Shown here: piece by piece, positions 16,860 to 25,857 of the stretch
Layout: each line of letters begins with the position of its first letter
Numbering within the stretch: the stretch's first letter is position 1
NCBI GenBank assembly: GCA_026417415.1
Contig: JAOADG010000004.1
Coordinates: 60,785 to 124,784 of the forward strand
Length of the DNA stretch: 64,000 nucleotides
DNA from: a bacterium
GTDB taxonomy: Bacteria; Electryoneota; JAOADG01
Direction of reading: 5' to 3'
Made by a program: the position numbers and the translations under genes
The notes under the pieces: model-generated
Database searches by the model: none
What the model saw: only the letters and a program-made list of their open reading frames with translations
Told to the model about the DNA's origin: nothing

Positions 16860-18465
16860 AGAGATAAACAACGAAAAAAATGAATCTGAAACCAATAAGG
16901 AGGAAACTCAAAGGAACACAAACGAAGCACAGAATGAACAATTATACTCAGAAGAAATAGATAGCAACACTACGGCCAATGATAGAGAAATTCAGAGTCA
17001 AACGTCTGAAGAATCAAGTAGTGTTCCTGATTTGACACCGGTAAAACCGCAGTTTGAATTGCCATCGTATCTGACAGGTCAATTGTCGGAAAAACCACCA
17101 GAAAAGAAATCCATAGAAACTGAGAAAACACCTACACCGAATGTGGTTTTTCCGCCCGGCTTTACCCCTCAGGTCTCAATAGGTCCTATAGAGGGCCATC
17201 CATTAGAAGGGTTTGGCAAAAAGAAAATCCAACAACCTGAGCTGTTTGAGTTGGAGCCAGCGAGTTCTCCCAATACAACGGAACAACAAAAGGAAGAACA
17301 GGAAACGGCTTTTCAAGAAGAACAATTCACCCTAACCACCACGTCAAGCGATGAAATTGCTGACCATTTGGATGCTACACAAGAATCGGTGTCAGAAACA
17401 GAAACGATTCAAATAAAACCTGAATTTGAAGAGTATCCTATAGATTCTGAAACGATTAGCCAAGAACAGTTTGAATCTCCAATCAAAGAAGAATTCACAG
17501 AACCAGAAGAAAAAGAACCGATTAAAACAGTACCTACGTTAGCTTTTCGTAGTGACAAAACTGCAGAAAGTACTGAAAGTGGAAAAACCAACGGTCTTCA
17601 AACCGCAAAAACAGCACAAGCAACGAAGACGGGAACCACAAAAACCACTTCAGTTAAAGTGGATACCAAATCCCCTAAAACCGAAAAAGCGGATCAATCT
17701 CCATCACGTACAAAACCAAGAGAGGCCCCTGCGACGGTATCTTCTGCCTCAAGACAAGATCCAAACCAACTACGTGGTTCTACTCCAAGAAGTACTGCAG
17801 AGATAGGAAAAAATGAGGGTGTCATACGCAGCAATTTGAGCGGAAACGTGGGCGGCGGTCCATCGGATAAAAGCAAAACCACCTCACAACAACCTGCCTC
17901 TAAAGTCATGCAAAAAAAAGAGGTTAGACAAGATCGTTCCCGTGAAGAAAAAAGAGAGGTCCGACCTCGTGAAACAGAAGATATTTCGCTAGAAACTCTG
18001 AAAAGGCGAGTATCAGAATTGACACCTAAAGAACGAAAAATTTTAAATGAGATTTTATCCAATAAAAGAATTTCTCGCAATCTCAATGAAGTTCTCGAAA
18101 AGGATACTTTGGCAGCTGAAAAACTGTTTCAATGGTTTGGAAAAACTGTTTGGATTATCGTTTTTAGTTGTCTTATTATTGCTCTTGCTTTATATGGTTT
18201 AGTATTAGGTGAAGGGAAGTTGACGAGATTATCGTTATGGATTGCAGGGACTTTAGGTGTGATATGGATGTTGGTGATTACGGCAGGTTTAAGAGCGTTG
18301 ATGATTCGAGAAGTGACGAAAGCAAAACTCGAATTTGAGGAAAAATTAAAATTAGAGCTTAATGTTCGTGCAATTACAGAACGGTTGAATAGTGAAATTG
18401 CACCGAGAATCCCTGAAATGATGAGTGCAATAAAGAAGATTTTGGAGAAGGTGTCTAATCGATAG
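16828..18465 (+). CDS. Disordered acidic/basic protein with two C-terminal membrane helices
   Basis: A 545-residue protein from the ATG at 16828 (GGGAG ten bases upstream, inside recX); the ORF-track start is an upstream TTG. Residues 1-~400 are low-complexity, rich in Glu, Thr, Ser, Pro and Lys, with no predicted fold: first acidic, then basic from about residue 240. Residues ~400-430 form a charged helix (ETLKRRVSELTPKERKILNE). Two hydrophobic helices follow (KTVWIIVFSCLIIALALYGLVL and LWIAGTLGVIWMLVITAGL), then a charged coiled-coil tail. This suggests a membrane-anchored protein with a long flexible cytoplasmic arm. No family recognised. A strong terminator follows. Confidence 0.75.
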   Translation: MWEETNKKKDEEINNEKNESETNKEETQRNTNEAQNEQLYSEEIDSNTTANDREIQSQTSEESSSVPDLTPVKPQFELPSYLTGQLSEKPPEKKSIETEKTPTPNVVFPPGFTPQVSIGPIEGHPLEGFGKKKIQQPELFELEPASSPNTTEQQKEEQETAFQEEQFTLTTTSSDEIADHLDATQESVSETETIQIKPEFEEYPIDSETISQEQFESPIKEEFTEPEEKEPIKTVPTLAFRSDKTAESTESGKTNGLQTAKTAQATKTGTTKTTSVKVDTKSPKTEKADQSPSRTKPREAPATVSSASRQDPNQLRGSTPRSTAEIGKNEGVIRSNLSGNVGGGPSDKSKTTSQQPASKVMQKKEVRQDRSREEKREVRPRETEDISLETLKRRVSELTPKERKILNEILSNKRISRNLNEVLEKDTLAAEKLFQWFGKTVWIIVFSCLIIALALYGLVLGEGKLTRLSLWIAGTLGVIWMLVITAGLRALMIREVTKAKLEFEEKLKLELNVRAITERLNSEIAPRIPEMMSAIKKILEKVSNR

Positions 18466-18471
18466 TAGATC

Positions 18472-18501
18472 AAAAAGGCGGACCATCAAAGTCCGCCTTT
18501 C
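18472..18501. terminator. Bidirectional intrinsic terminator
   Basis: Perfect 10-bp stem AAAGGCGGAC / GTCCGCCTTT with a 7-base loop CATCAAA and A/T flanks, between the converging disordered-protein gene and the cytochrome-like gene. Confidence 0.87.
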
Positions 18502-18515
18502 GAATTTATCTAAAA

Positions 18516-18875
18516 TTAATAGGGCTTGCCGGTCCCAATACCGGGAGCATTGCCACGGATCCACTGATTGATTTTAATGCGATCCGCTTCCGATAAGAAG
18601 ATGCCCATATCATTTTTGGGGGGCATTTTTTGATTAACGATCACGACTTTATAAATCTTCCAAATGTTCTTTCTTATCTGGTCTGGATCTTTCAAACTCA
18701 AGTTTTTTCTAATCATTGAGCCACCATGGCACTCAATACAACTAGCTTCAAAAATGGGACGTATATCTTCTTCCCACGTTAATTTGGTTTCTGCGTAAGG
18801 TGGTTTCGTACTACAGCCAACAAGAAAGAAAAAAGTGAAAAAAGCAATCACTGTTGTAAGATGAATTAGAAACAT
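18516..18875 (-). CDS. CxxCH lipoprotein, probable small c-type cytochrome-like protein
   Basis: The start chosen at 18875 (AAGGGG six to seven bases upstream) removes 13 residues from the ORF-track start and exposes a lipoprotein signal: hydrophobic FLIHLTTVIAFFTFFFLVGC with the lipobox cysteine. The mature part has the haem c attachment motif CIECHGG about 30 residues later and a candidate Met ligand in NQKMPPKND. IRPIFEASCIECHGG resembles the single-haem cytochrome domains (planctomycete type) often found in secreted redox or scavenging proteins. It would sit on a membrane facing the periplasm or the surface. It is alone between convergent and divergent genes, so electron partners are not evident. 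Confidence 0.82.
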   Translation of the reverse strand: MFLIHLTTVIAFFTFFFLVGCSTKPPYAETKLTWEEDIRPIFEASCIECHGGSMIRKNLSLKDPDQIRKNIWKIYKVVIVNQKMPPKNDMGIFLSEADRIKINQWIRGNAPGIGTGKPY

Positions 18876-19001
18876 AGATGACCCCTTTGCTTCCTTAACC
18901 AATAAAGTAATCAAACAAAAATAGAAAGAAAAATCGTACTTGAATCTGTAAATTTGAAAAAATTATTCAAACACTTTGTTATTCATTGATAATCATCGTG
19001 A

Positions 19002-22000
19002 ATGGAATTAATTAATTTTTTACTTCCAAAACTCAATAGTCCATCCCTTCAACGTATTGTAGAACGTTCGTTACGTGGGTTTAGCACCATCGTAAAAGCA
19101 GAGCCACTCTCTTTTCCATCCATTATCGCTGCCCTATTGGTTCAACAAAGTCAGTTTCGTTCTTGTAAAAAAATCATTCTCGTAGCAGAAAATCGGTTGG
19201 AAGCAGATGCCATCCACGACGATGCAAATGCTTTACTTGGAAAAAACGTGTTTTTGGTATCTCAAAGAGAAGCATTCCCGGGAGATGTATTAGGTGCGCC
19301 AGATAATGAGAAAAGCGAACGTGCGATTGCTTTACAAGCGTTCTACCAGCCAGATGAAAAGCATGTTCCTGCATTATTTGTTATGCCTGCAGTGGTGCTA
19401 CTTGAAGGGATATCAAAACCTGAACCTCCAATCCGTTTTCAAGTAGGTGATTTATTAGATCCGGAAGAACTATCTGAAACTCTTGTCAAAGCAGGATTTG
19501 ATAGACAAACCACAGCAACTGAACCAGCTGAATTTGCAAGACGCGGTGGAATCTTTGATATCTATGGTTGGGGACAGAACCAGATAGTAAGAATCGAGTT
19601 GGATGATATTGTGATTGAATCCATTCGTTTTGTAGATCCGATTACTCAACGATCGATTCAAGAAGTGAATGCAGCATCCATTCTCATTAACGATCCTACT
19701 CAATCCAGCAACGAATTTTTGTTGGATCAAATCAATCCTAACGAGGCCATATTCATTTTTTCAGATTTTACTAACATTCATTTCACTTGGCAAGATTGGG
19801 AAAAATCTGTTCAAGAGAGAGAGGATCTTGAACTTCCACCCTATCTTTCCGTAGAAGAGGTGTATAGTAAACTGAAACATTACACCAAAGTTCTATTTGC
19901 TCCATTAGAGTTGGATAAACAGATTTTCCAGAATTTAATCAACGGCGAAGAGATCCAAGAAGTAAAAATTCCTTATCAACCACTGGGCTACTACCGAGGC
20001 GATTTAGAAACTCTTGAAGGGCAATATCGAAATTCAAAAAAGCAAGGATGGAATTGCGTTCTTTTATGTGATACTGAGAGACAAAGAGAGCGTCTATACG
20101 ATTTATTTGAGGAAAAAGAAAATAGTGTACTATCAGAAATTCCAATCGGTATTCCCTCTATCCATCATGGATTTCATTTACTGGATTCCAAATTAGTCGT
20201 TTACACAGAACATCAGATATTTGGGAGAACAAGGAGAAGAGGTAGGTACAAACAATTTATACCATCAAAAACAGAGATGAAATCCATTGAAGGAATTCGT
20301 CGTGGTGACTATGTAGTGCACATTGATCATGGAATTGGTCGTTTTGAGGGATTAGAAAAGGTTAGAATTTTAGATAGTGAACAAGAGTGTTTTCGAATTG
20401 TATTTGCGGGTGGTGTATCGGTGTTGGTACGAATGGAAAATTTTTCCAAAATACAGTTGTACCGCTCCGAAGATCCCAACCCTCCATTATCCAGAATTGG
20501 CGGTTCTGAATGGGCAAATGCTAGAACGCGTGCAAAGCGTATGGCAAACGAAATGGCAAAACAGATTATTAATCTGTATGCCAATCGTGCGATTGTTCAA
20601 AGGCCACCTTTACCGCCGGATGGTGCTACTCAACACGAATTTGAAATATCTTTTGAATACGAAGAAACACCCGATCAATTAACTGCTACAGAAGAAATTA
20701 AAGCCGATTTACAAAAAGAACAACCGATGGATAGGTTATTAATTGGTGATGTGGGATTCGGAAAAACTGAAGTTGCTATGCGAGCAGCATGGAAAGTCGT
20801 ACAAGAAAATAAACAAGTTGCTGTCATCTGTCCTACCACAGTTTTGGCTGCTCAACATGGAAATACATTTCGTGAACGATTTCGTTTCACAGGTGCAAAC
20901 ATTGAAGTACTCTCCAGATTTACTTACCCAAAGGATGTAAAAAGAATTTTAGAAGAGTTAAAGCAGGGAAAAATTGATATTCTGATTGGAACGCATCGTT
21001 TGTTAAGTAAAGATGTACAATTTAAAAATCTTGGTTTATTGATTATTGATGAAGAACATAAATTTGGTGTACGCCATAAAGATGAACTAAGAAAAAAACG
21101 TTTGGAAGTAGATGTACTAACATTGTCTGCCACACCCATACCGAGAACATTACAAATGGCAATATCCGGTGTGCGGGACGTTAGTTTCATTCGGACAGCG
21201 CCTGCGGAAAGATTACCGGTAGAAACAGAGGTAGTTGCATACGATGAAAGAATTATTAAAGAGGCCATTTTAAGAGAAATTTCAAGAGGAGGTCAAGTTT
21301 TCTTTGTCCACAATCGTATTGAAACCATGCCGCAAATGGTAGAAAAATTGAAGCAATTGCTTCCAAATGTTTCGTTTGCAATGGCTCATGCCAAACTACC
21401 TCCACATCAATTAGAAAAAATTATGTTGGACTTTATCCAAAACAAATATCATGTTCTTGTCAGTTCAATGATTATTGAATCTGGAATTGACTTGCCCAAT
21501 GTGAATACCTTAATTGTAAATCGTGCGGATCTACTTGGCTTGGCACAACTTTATCAATTGCGTGGAAGGATTGGGCGAAGCAATCGTCAGGCATATGCAT
21601 GGTTGTTGACACCACCAGAGTCAATCCTTTCAGGAAATGCAAGAAAACGGCTTCGGACTCTGCAAGAGTTTTCAAATTTAGGAACAGGTTATGAAATCGC
21701 TTTACGAGATTTAGAGATACGAGGTGCAGGGAATTTATTGGGTAAAGAACAATCCGGAATGATCACAGAAGTGGGTTTAGAACTTTATCTTGAAATGTTG
21801 GAAGAAGCCATACAACAAATTCGAGAAGAAAGCAAGATTGTTGCTCAGGAACTTGAGACCGAAAGTACTCCGATTCGAATAGAGTTTGCAGGAGATGCCT
21901 TTCTTTCTTCGGATTATATTGAAGACATTCAAGAACGTGTAGAAGTGTATCGTAGGTTGGAAAAAATGAATGAGAGAAATGAAGTATTGGATATTCAAGC

Positions 22001-22385
22001 AGAACTCAAAGATCGATATGGGAAAATTCCCAAAGAAACGGAACGTCTTTTAACAATTGTAAATTTGCGTATTCTTGCAAAGAAACTCAAAATCTCCACA
22101 ATAACAGTACAACGCAATTCTATATTACTGGTCGCAAATCTGGGAAATGTAGTTCCAACAGCACAAGATGAAAAAGTATTGGCTTGGATGAATCAATTCA
22201 AATCCATTTTAGATAGTAAAAATGCGTTTGTTGTTACTAAACCCTTTGGCATTCAGATATCTAAGACACTATCCCAAGATTTTGACGATTTTATCCAACG
22301 CACGATAAACGATTTATACTTTTGTTGCACATCAAGTCAAACGGATGCGGTTGTTCAAGAAATTGAAACAAAAGTTGTCCAATAG
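19002..22385 (+). CDS. mfd: Transcription-repair coupling factor Mfd
   Basis: An ATP-driven translocase that removes RNA polymerase stalled at DNA lesions and recruits UvrA. The 1127-residue length is normal. An N-terminal UvrB-like module (about 1-350) is followed by the RNA-polymerase interaction domain (RRGDYVVHIDHGIGRFEGLE, about 430). The SF2 motor has Walker A LIGDVGFGKTEVA (about 580), DEEH box IIDEEHKFGV (about 683), LSATPIPRTLQM and GRIGRSNRQAYAWLL. The C-terminal TRCF/UvrA-binding region begins around 960. The start ATG has no strong ribosome site. It sits head-to-head with the cytochrome lipoprotein gene and only 8 bp before the kinase gene. Confidence 0.97.
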   Translation: MELINFLLPKLNSPSLQRIVERSLRGFSTIVKAEPLSFPSIIAALLVQQSQFRSCKKIILVAENRLEADAIHDDANALLGKNVFLVSQREAFPGDVLGAPDNEKSERAIALQAFYQPDEKHVPALFVMPAVVLLEGISKPEPPIRFQVGDLLDPEELSETLVKAGFDRQTTATEPAEFARRGGIFDIYGWGQNQIVRIELDDIVIESIRFVDPITQRSIQEVNAASILINDPTQSSNEFLLDQINPNEAIFIFSDFTNIHFTWQDWEKSVQEREDLELPPYLSVEEVYSKLKHYTKVLFAPLELDKQIFQNLINGEEIQEVKIPYQPLGYYRGDLETLEGQYRNSKKQGWNCVLLCDTERQRERLYDLFEEKENSVLSEIPIGIPSIHHGFHLLDSKLVVYTEHQIFGRTRRRGRYKQFIPSKTEMKSIEGIRRGDYVVHIDHGIGRFEGLEKVRILDSEQECFRIVFAGGVSVLVRMENFSKIQLYRSEDPNPPLSRIGGSEWANARTRAKRMANEMAKQIINLYANRAIVQRPPLPPDGATQHEFEISFEYEETPDQLTATEEIKADLQKEQPMDRLLIGDVGFGKTEVAMRAAWKVVQENKQVAVICPTTVLAAQHGNTFRERFRFTGANIEVLSRFTYPKDVKRILEELKQGKIDILIGTHRLLSKDVQFKNLGLLIIDEEHKFGVRHKDELRKKRLEVDVLTLSATPIPRTLQMAISGVRDVSFIRTAPAERLPVETEVVAYDERIIKEAILREISRGGQVFFVHNRIETMPQMVEKLKQLLPNVSFAMAHAKLPPHQLEKIMLDFIQNKYHVLVSSMIIESGIDLPNVNTLIVNRADLLGLAQLYQLRGRIGRSNRQAYAWLLTPPESILSGNARKRLRTLQEFSNLGTGYEIALRDLEIRGAGNLLGKEQSGMITEVGLELYLEMLEEAIQQIREESKIVAQELETESTPIRIEFAGDAFLSSDYIEDIQERVEVYRRLEKMNERNEVLDIQAELKDRYGKIPKETERLLTIVNLRILAKKLKISTITVQRNSILLVANLGNVVPTAQDEKVLAWMNQFKSILDSKNAFVVTKPFGIQISKTLSQDFDDFIQRTINDLYFCCTSSQTDAVVQEIETKVVQ

Positions 22386-22393
22386 AATCCAAC

Positions 22394-23449
22394 ATGTTCT
22401 CTTCCGATCAACACATTCAAACGCTTGCTCAACTATTTAGGAATTATTTTCAATACTTGCCTACTTCAGTAGTTCAATTGAAAGGAGATGCGTCTGCCAG
22501 AACTTTATATCGGATGCAACATCGCAATCAATCCGTGATAGGTGTATATGGTCCAGATGTTTACGAAAATCGTGCATTTATTGGTTTTACAAAATCTTTT
22601 TTACAATGTGGTTTTCCTGTCCCTCAAATTTATACTGTTTCAAAAAACGAATTGTATTACCTAGAAGAAGATTTGGGTGATGTCACACTCTATAACCTTG
22701 TGCAACAAGTAAAACCGTCTATTTATACTCACCCTGACCCACAATACCTTCGTAGGCATTATGTTGATGCCATTGAATACCTCATTCAATTTCAAACCGA
22801 ATTGGTTCATTGGATAAATTGGGAACTTTGTTACCAAACAAAAGTATTTGATGAAACGGCTTGGGAAACCGATATCAACAACTTTCTTTTCTATTTTATA
22901 AAATCTTTCTACACTTCGGATGATAATGAATGTGAAGCAATGAAAAAGGAGTTAATTCTACTCTATTCTTATCTCAGAAAAAATTCATTAGAATACTTTT
23001 TGTACAGAGATTTTCAATCAAGAAACATTATGGTAACCGGAAAAGGATTGTATTTTATTGATTACCAATCTGCACGTAAAGGGGCATTGCCTTATGATTT
23101 GGCCGCTTTACTCTATGATGCACGTGCAAATTTATCAAATGATTTTAGAGAAGAGTTAAAAGATTTTTATACGGATAAAATTTCGTCAAAAATTGCACAA
23201 TCTGAGTGGAAAAAAATTAAGGAATCGTTTCCCTTTTACGCGATAATCCGTATTCTTCAAGCATTGGGCAGTTATGGACGAAATGCAAAGATTCATAAGA
23301 AAAAAGAGTATCTTGAATCCGTTCCGTTTGCACTTGCCAATTTAGTTTCAATCCTACAAAAACATTCATACCAAACATTGTTTCCAATTCTATGGAAATT
23401 CGTTCAAAACGGATTCACTCCACTGCATAGGTTAGAAAAAGAGATATAG
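22394..23449 (+). CDS. AmgK-like aminosugar/phosphotransferase-family kinase
   Basis: A 351-residue protein of the APH/choline-kinase fold. The N-lobe glycine-poor loop region is around LKGDASARTLYRM, and the hinge has YYLEEDLGDVTLYNLV. The catalytic loop LYRDFQSRNIMV contains the Brenner-type Asp and Asn, and FIDYQSARKGALPYDLAALLYD supplies the metal-binding Asp. The DFQSRN and IDYQ.AR.G...YDLA.LL pattern matches AmgK-like N-acetylmuramate/N-acetylglucosamine anomeric kinases of peptidoglycan recycling. The next gene, 2 bp away, encodes a nucleotidyltransferase like MurU, the known partner of AmgK, which supports this. The exact sugar is inferred, not shown. Confidence 0.85.
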   Translation: MFSSDQHIQTLAQLFRNYFQYLPTSVVQLKGDASARTLYRMQHRNQSVIGVYGPDVYENRAFIGFTKSFLQCGFPVPQIYTVSKNELYYLEEDLGDVTLYNLVQQVKPSIYTHPDPQYLRRHYVDAIEYLIQFQTELVHWINWELCYQTKVFDETAWETDINNFLFYFIKSFYTSDDNECEAMKKELILLYSYLRKNSLEYFLYRDFQSRNIMVTGKGLYFIDYQSARKGALPYDLAALLYDARANLSNDFREELKDFYTDKISSKIAQSEWKKIKESFPFYAIIRILQALGSYGRNAKIHKKKEYLESVPFALANLVSILQKHSYQTLFPILWKFVQNGFTPLHRLEKEI

Positions 23450-23451
23450 CA

Positions 23452-24600
23452 ATGCTACAAGATCTGCTTATCCGCATTTATAGTTTTAGTTATCACAACC
23501 AACATTTGAAATTGTTTGATCCTGCAGGGAATGGGGGTGGTTTTGTTTTTGATTGTCGTGCTTTACCTAATCCACATAGAGATGAACGGTTGCGTCATCA
23601 AACGGGAATAGATGAACCAGTTCAGCGATTTATGCTTTCGTATAGAGAGACCAACCAATTTCTAAACCACTCCTTTCAACTTATTCTTCAAACGATTGAG
23701 AATTTCAAAGGACGTGGATTTCAACACCTGCAAGTTGCCTTTGGTTGTACAGGGGGTAGGCACCGTTCTGTATTTTGTGCTGAGTGGTTGTCAAAAGCAT
23801 TGAAAGAACAAGGGTATCATACAAAAACGGTTCATTGGGAATTGGAACAAACTGAGGTTCAGTATCGTAAACGTCGTGGCATGATCTTGGCTGCTGGCTT
23901 TGGAACACGGTTGTTACCACTCACGTCCTCTACTCCAAAAGCATTGATTCAAGTTGACTCCAAAACTATGTTGGATTGGACAGTTGAGGCATTATCTCAA
24001 GCAGGTTGTACCGAGATCGTGATAAATACACATCATCATAGAGAAATGGTTTACCAATGGTGGAAAAACGCAAAATTTCCAAATGTTTCAATGGAACTGT
24101 CCATTGAACCAGAAATTTTAGGGACTTGTGGCGGAATACGAAAAGCACTTCCATACCTACACTCTCCCAACCCAGTAATCATTCATAATTGTGATATATG
24201 GACGGACTATCCACTTCATGAACTATTTTCCAAGATAGAAAACCAATTTGACCCTTCATTATATGCTGTATTAGTGGTATCCGAAAGACCATCTTCCAGT
24301 TATTTTTTAGTTAATGATAATTATGAAATATGTGGAATTTCTATAAAAGAAAAAGTTTTCCAAATACGCCCCCTTGAAAGCGAGTGGAAGGAGTTTGCAT
24401 TTTCAGGCATCCATTTCTTGTACCCACAAGCATTGGAGCAAATGGTCGCTTCCACTCATTTTAACATTATTGATTTATATATTGATTGGATCAAGCAAGG
24501 TAAAAAAATTCAAGTGCTCCCTGTGAATGGAAATTGGTTTGATATGGGAACATTTGAGAAGTTAGAAACATTAAAACAGTTTTTACAGTCAAGAAAGTAA
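23452..24600 (+). CDS. RapZ C-terminal-like domain fused to a sugar-1-phosphate nucleotidyltransferase
   Basis: A two-domain fusion of 382 residues. Residues 1-~140 match the RapZ C-terminal domain: GGGFVFDCRALPNPHRDERL, TGIDEPVQRFM and FGCTGGRHRSVFCAEWLS. In RapZ this domain binds glucosamine-6-phosphate and controls glmS through small RNAs; the RapZ N-terminal P-loop domain is missing here. Residues ~143-382 form an NTP_transferase domain (RGMILAAGFGTRLLPLTSSTPKAL signature, GTCGGIRKAL, HNCDIWTDYPL, WFDMGTFEKL) like MurU/GlmU N-termini. The kinase gene directly upstream would give the sugar-1-phosphate substrate. I infer cell-wall aminosugar recycling with a built-in sugar sensor or a second catalytic step. 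A terminator follows at once. Confidence 0.88.
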   Translation: MLQDLLIRIYSFSYHNQHLKLFDPAGNGGGFVFDCRALPNPHRDERLRHQTGIDEPVQRFMLSYRETNQFLNHSFQLILQTIENFKGRGFQHLQVAFGCTGGRHRSVFCAEWLSKALKEQGYHTKTVHWELEQTEVQYRKRRGMILAAGFGTRLLPLTSSTPKALIQVDSKTMLDWTVEALSQAGCTEIVINTHHHREMVYQWWKNAKFPNVSMELSIEPEILGTCGGIRKALPYLHSPNPVIIHNCDIWTDYPLHELFSKIENQFDPSLYAVLVVSERPSSSYFLVNDNYEICGISIKEKVFQIRPLESEWKEFAFSGIHFLYPQALEQMVASTHFNIIDLYIDWIKQGKKIQVLPVNGNWFDMGTFEKLETLKQFLQSRK

Positions 24601-24628
24601 AAAAACGGTGTGTTTCACACCGTTTTTT
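24600..24628. terminator. Bidirectional intrinsic terminator
   Basis: Perfect 12-bp stem AAAAACGGTGTG / CACACCGTTTTT with loop TTT, starting right after the nucleotidyltransferase stop and facing the converging TolB-like gene. A and T tracts are part of the stem on either side. Confidence 0.88.
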
Positions 24629-24647
24629 ACTGTAATTCAGCAACTTT

Positions 24648-25694
24648 TTATTCTACCCAATCCGCAATAAATACATTTGTTTCACCAGGTTTTGAATGAA
24701 ACCGATTCGAACAAAAGACCAATTTTTTCCCATCCTTGGTAAACATTGGAAAGCCATCAAATTCATTGTGATAGGTTATACGTTTTAAGCCGCTACCATC
24801 TATATTGATCATATATAACTCAAAATTTCTTGGACTATCCATATTTGAACTAAAAATGATCCGTTTTCCATCTGGATGGAAAAAGGGAGCAAAGTTTGCA
24901 GCACCATTATTGGTCACCTGTCGTATATTTTTCCCATCTGCATCACATACAAATAGCTCTAATCGAGTCGGTCGCACCAATCCACTTTCTACCAATTCTT
25001 GATAATCTGCCAATTCTTTTTCTGTTTTTGGACGACTTGCACGAAAGACCAATTTTTTTCCATCCCAAGAGAAAAAAGCACCACCATCATAACCTTTTTC
25101 ATGAGTAATTCGTGTAACGTTGGAACCATCCAAATTCATGGTATAAAGTTCGGGATCACCATCTCTTGTAGAGGTGAAGACGATTTTATCCCCTTGGGGG
25201 GATACAGTTGCCTCGGCATCATAGCCCTTAACATTGGTTAACGGTTTAAGATTACTACCATCCGATTTTGCTACAAAAATATCAAAAGAGTCATACAGCT
25301 TCCATACATACCCTTTTGTACGATCTGGGGTTGGAGGACATTTTGGGTCATACAAATGTGTAGAAGAATATAGAATTAAACTATCACCGGGTAGAAAATA
25401 AGCACAAGTTGTCCGACCTAAACCGGTTGAAACCATCTTTTTATTAGAACCATCTACATCCATAGTGAAAATCTGATCACATTGAAGGTCGCCCACGGTT
25501 GCCTGAAAAATTAATTGGTTTTCTGAAAAAGAAAAGTATGCTTCTGCGTTTTCTCCCCCGTTGGTCAGCATTCTTATATTTTTTAAGTGCTGCTCTTCTG
25601 GAAATCGATAGGTATCTAAAATTAGATCTTCAGCACAAGCAACTTGTGAAATCACAATGTAAGCAAACCAAAGGAAAAATAGATTCAATTTCAT
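24648..25694 (-). CDS. Secreted TolB-like beta-propeller (PD40 repeats)
   Basis: A 348-residue exported protein. The N-terminus MKLNLFFLWFAYIVISQVACAEDL is a signal peptide; VACAE could be a lipobox, making it a lipoprotein, or a type I site. The rest is six or so TolB/PD40 propeller blades, with recurring patterns such as FSFSENQLIFQA, VSPQGDKIVFTSTRDGDPEL, FSWDGKKLVFRASRP, FHPDGKRIIFSSNMD and FTKDGKKLVFCSNR, each followed by xLYxMNxDGSNxxRIT. Such proteins are surface or periplasmic binding propellers. It is distinct from Tol-Pal TolB, as no N-terminal TolB domain or pal/tolA neighbours are present. Partner unknown. Transcribed alone. Confidence 0.87.
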   Translation of the reverse strand: MKLNLFFLWFAYIVISQVACAEDLILDTYRFPEEQHLKNIRMLTNGGENAEAYFSFSENQLIFQATVGDLQCDQIFTMDVDGSNKKMVSTGLGRTTCAYFLPGDSLILYSSTHLYDPKCPPTPDRTKGYVWKLYDSFDIFVAKSDGSNLKPLTNVKGYDAEATVSPQGDKIVFTSTRDGDPELYTMNLDGSNVTRITHEKGYDGGAFFSWDGKKLVFRASRPKTEKELADYQELVESGLVRPTRLELFVCDADGKNIRQVTNNGAANFAPFFHPDGKRIIFSSNMDSPRNFELYMINIDGSGLKRITYHNEFDGFPMFTKDGKKLVFCSNRFHSKPGETNVFIADWVE

Positions 25695-25857
25695 AATTTA
25701 ACCCCGTAAAGTAAGAAAGTAAATGTAATCCAAAGCAAGGGATCAAGCAAGTGGTTGATTTTTTAAATAGGTATAGGAAATTATAGAAAACAAGTTATAC
25801 GATTTGGATAACGTAAATTGGATTTTTATATTGAGATAAATATAGAAGGAGGGCAAA

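Noticed and set aside
17694-18086. 130-aa antisense ORF in the disordered-protein gene
   Set aside because: Ser/Leu-rich mirror of a Lys/Glu-rich low-complexity region; no ribosome site.
24648-25694. Assignment of the propeller protein as TolB of the Tol-Pal system
   Set aside because: No N-terminal TolB domain and no tolQ, tolR, tolA or pal beside it; kept as a PD40 propeller of unknown role.
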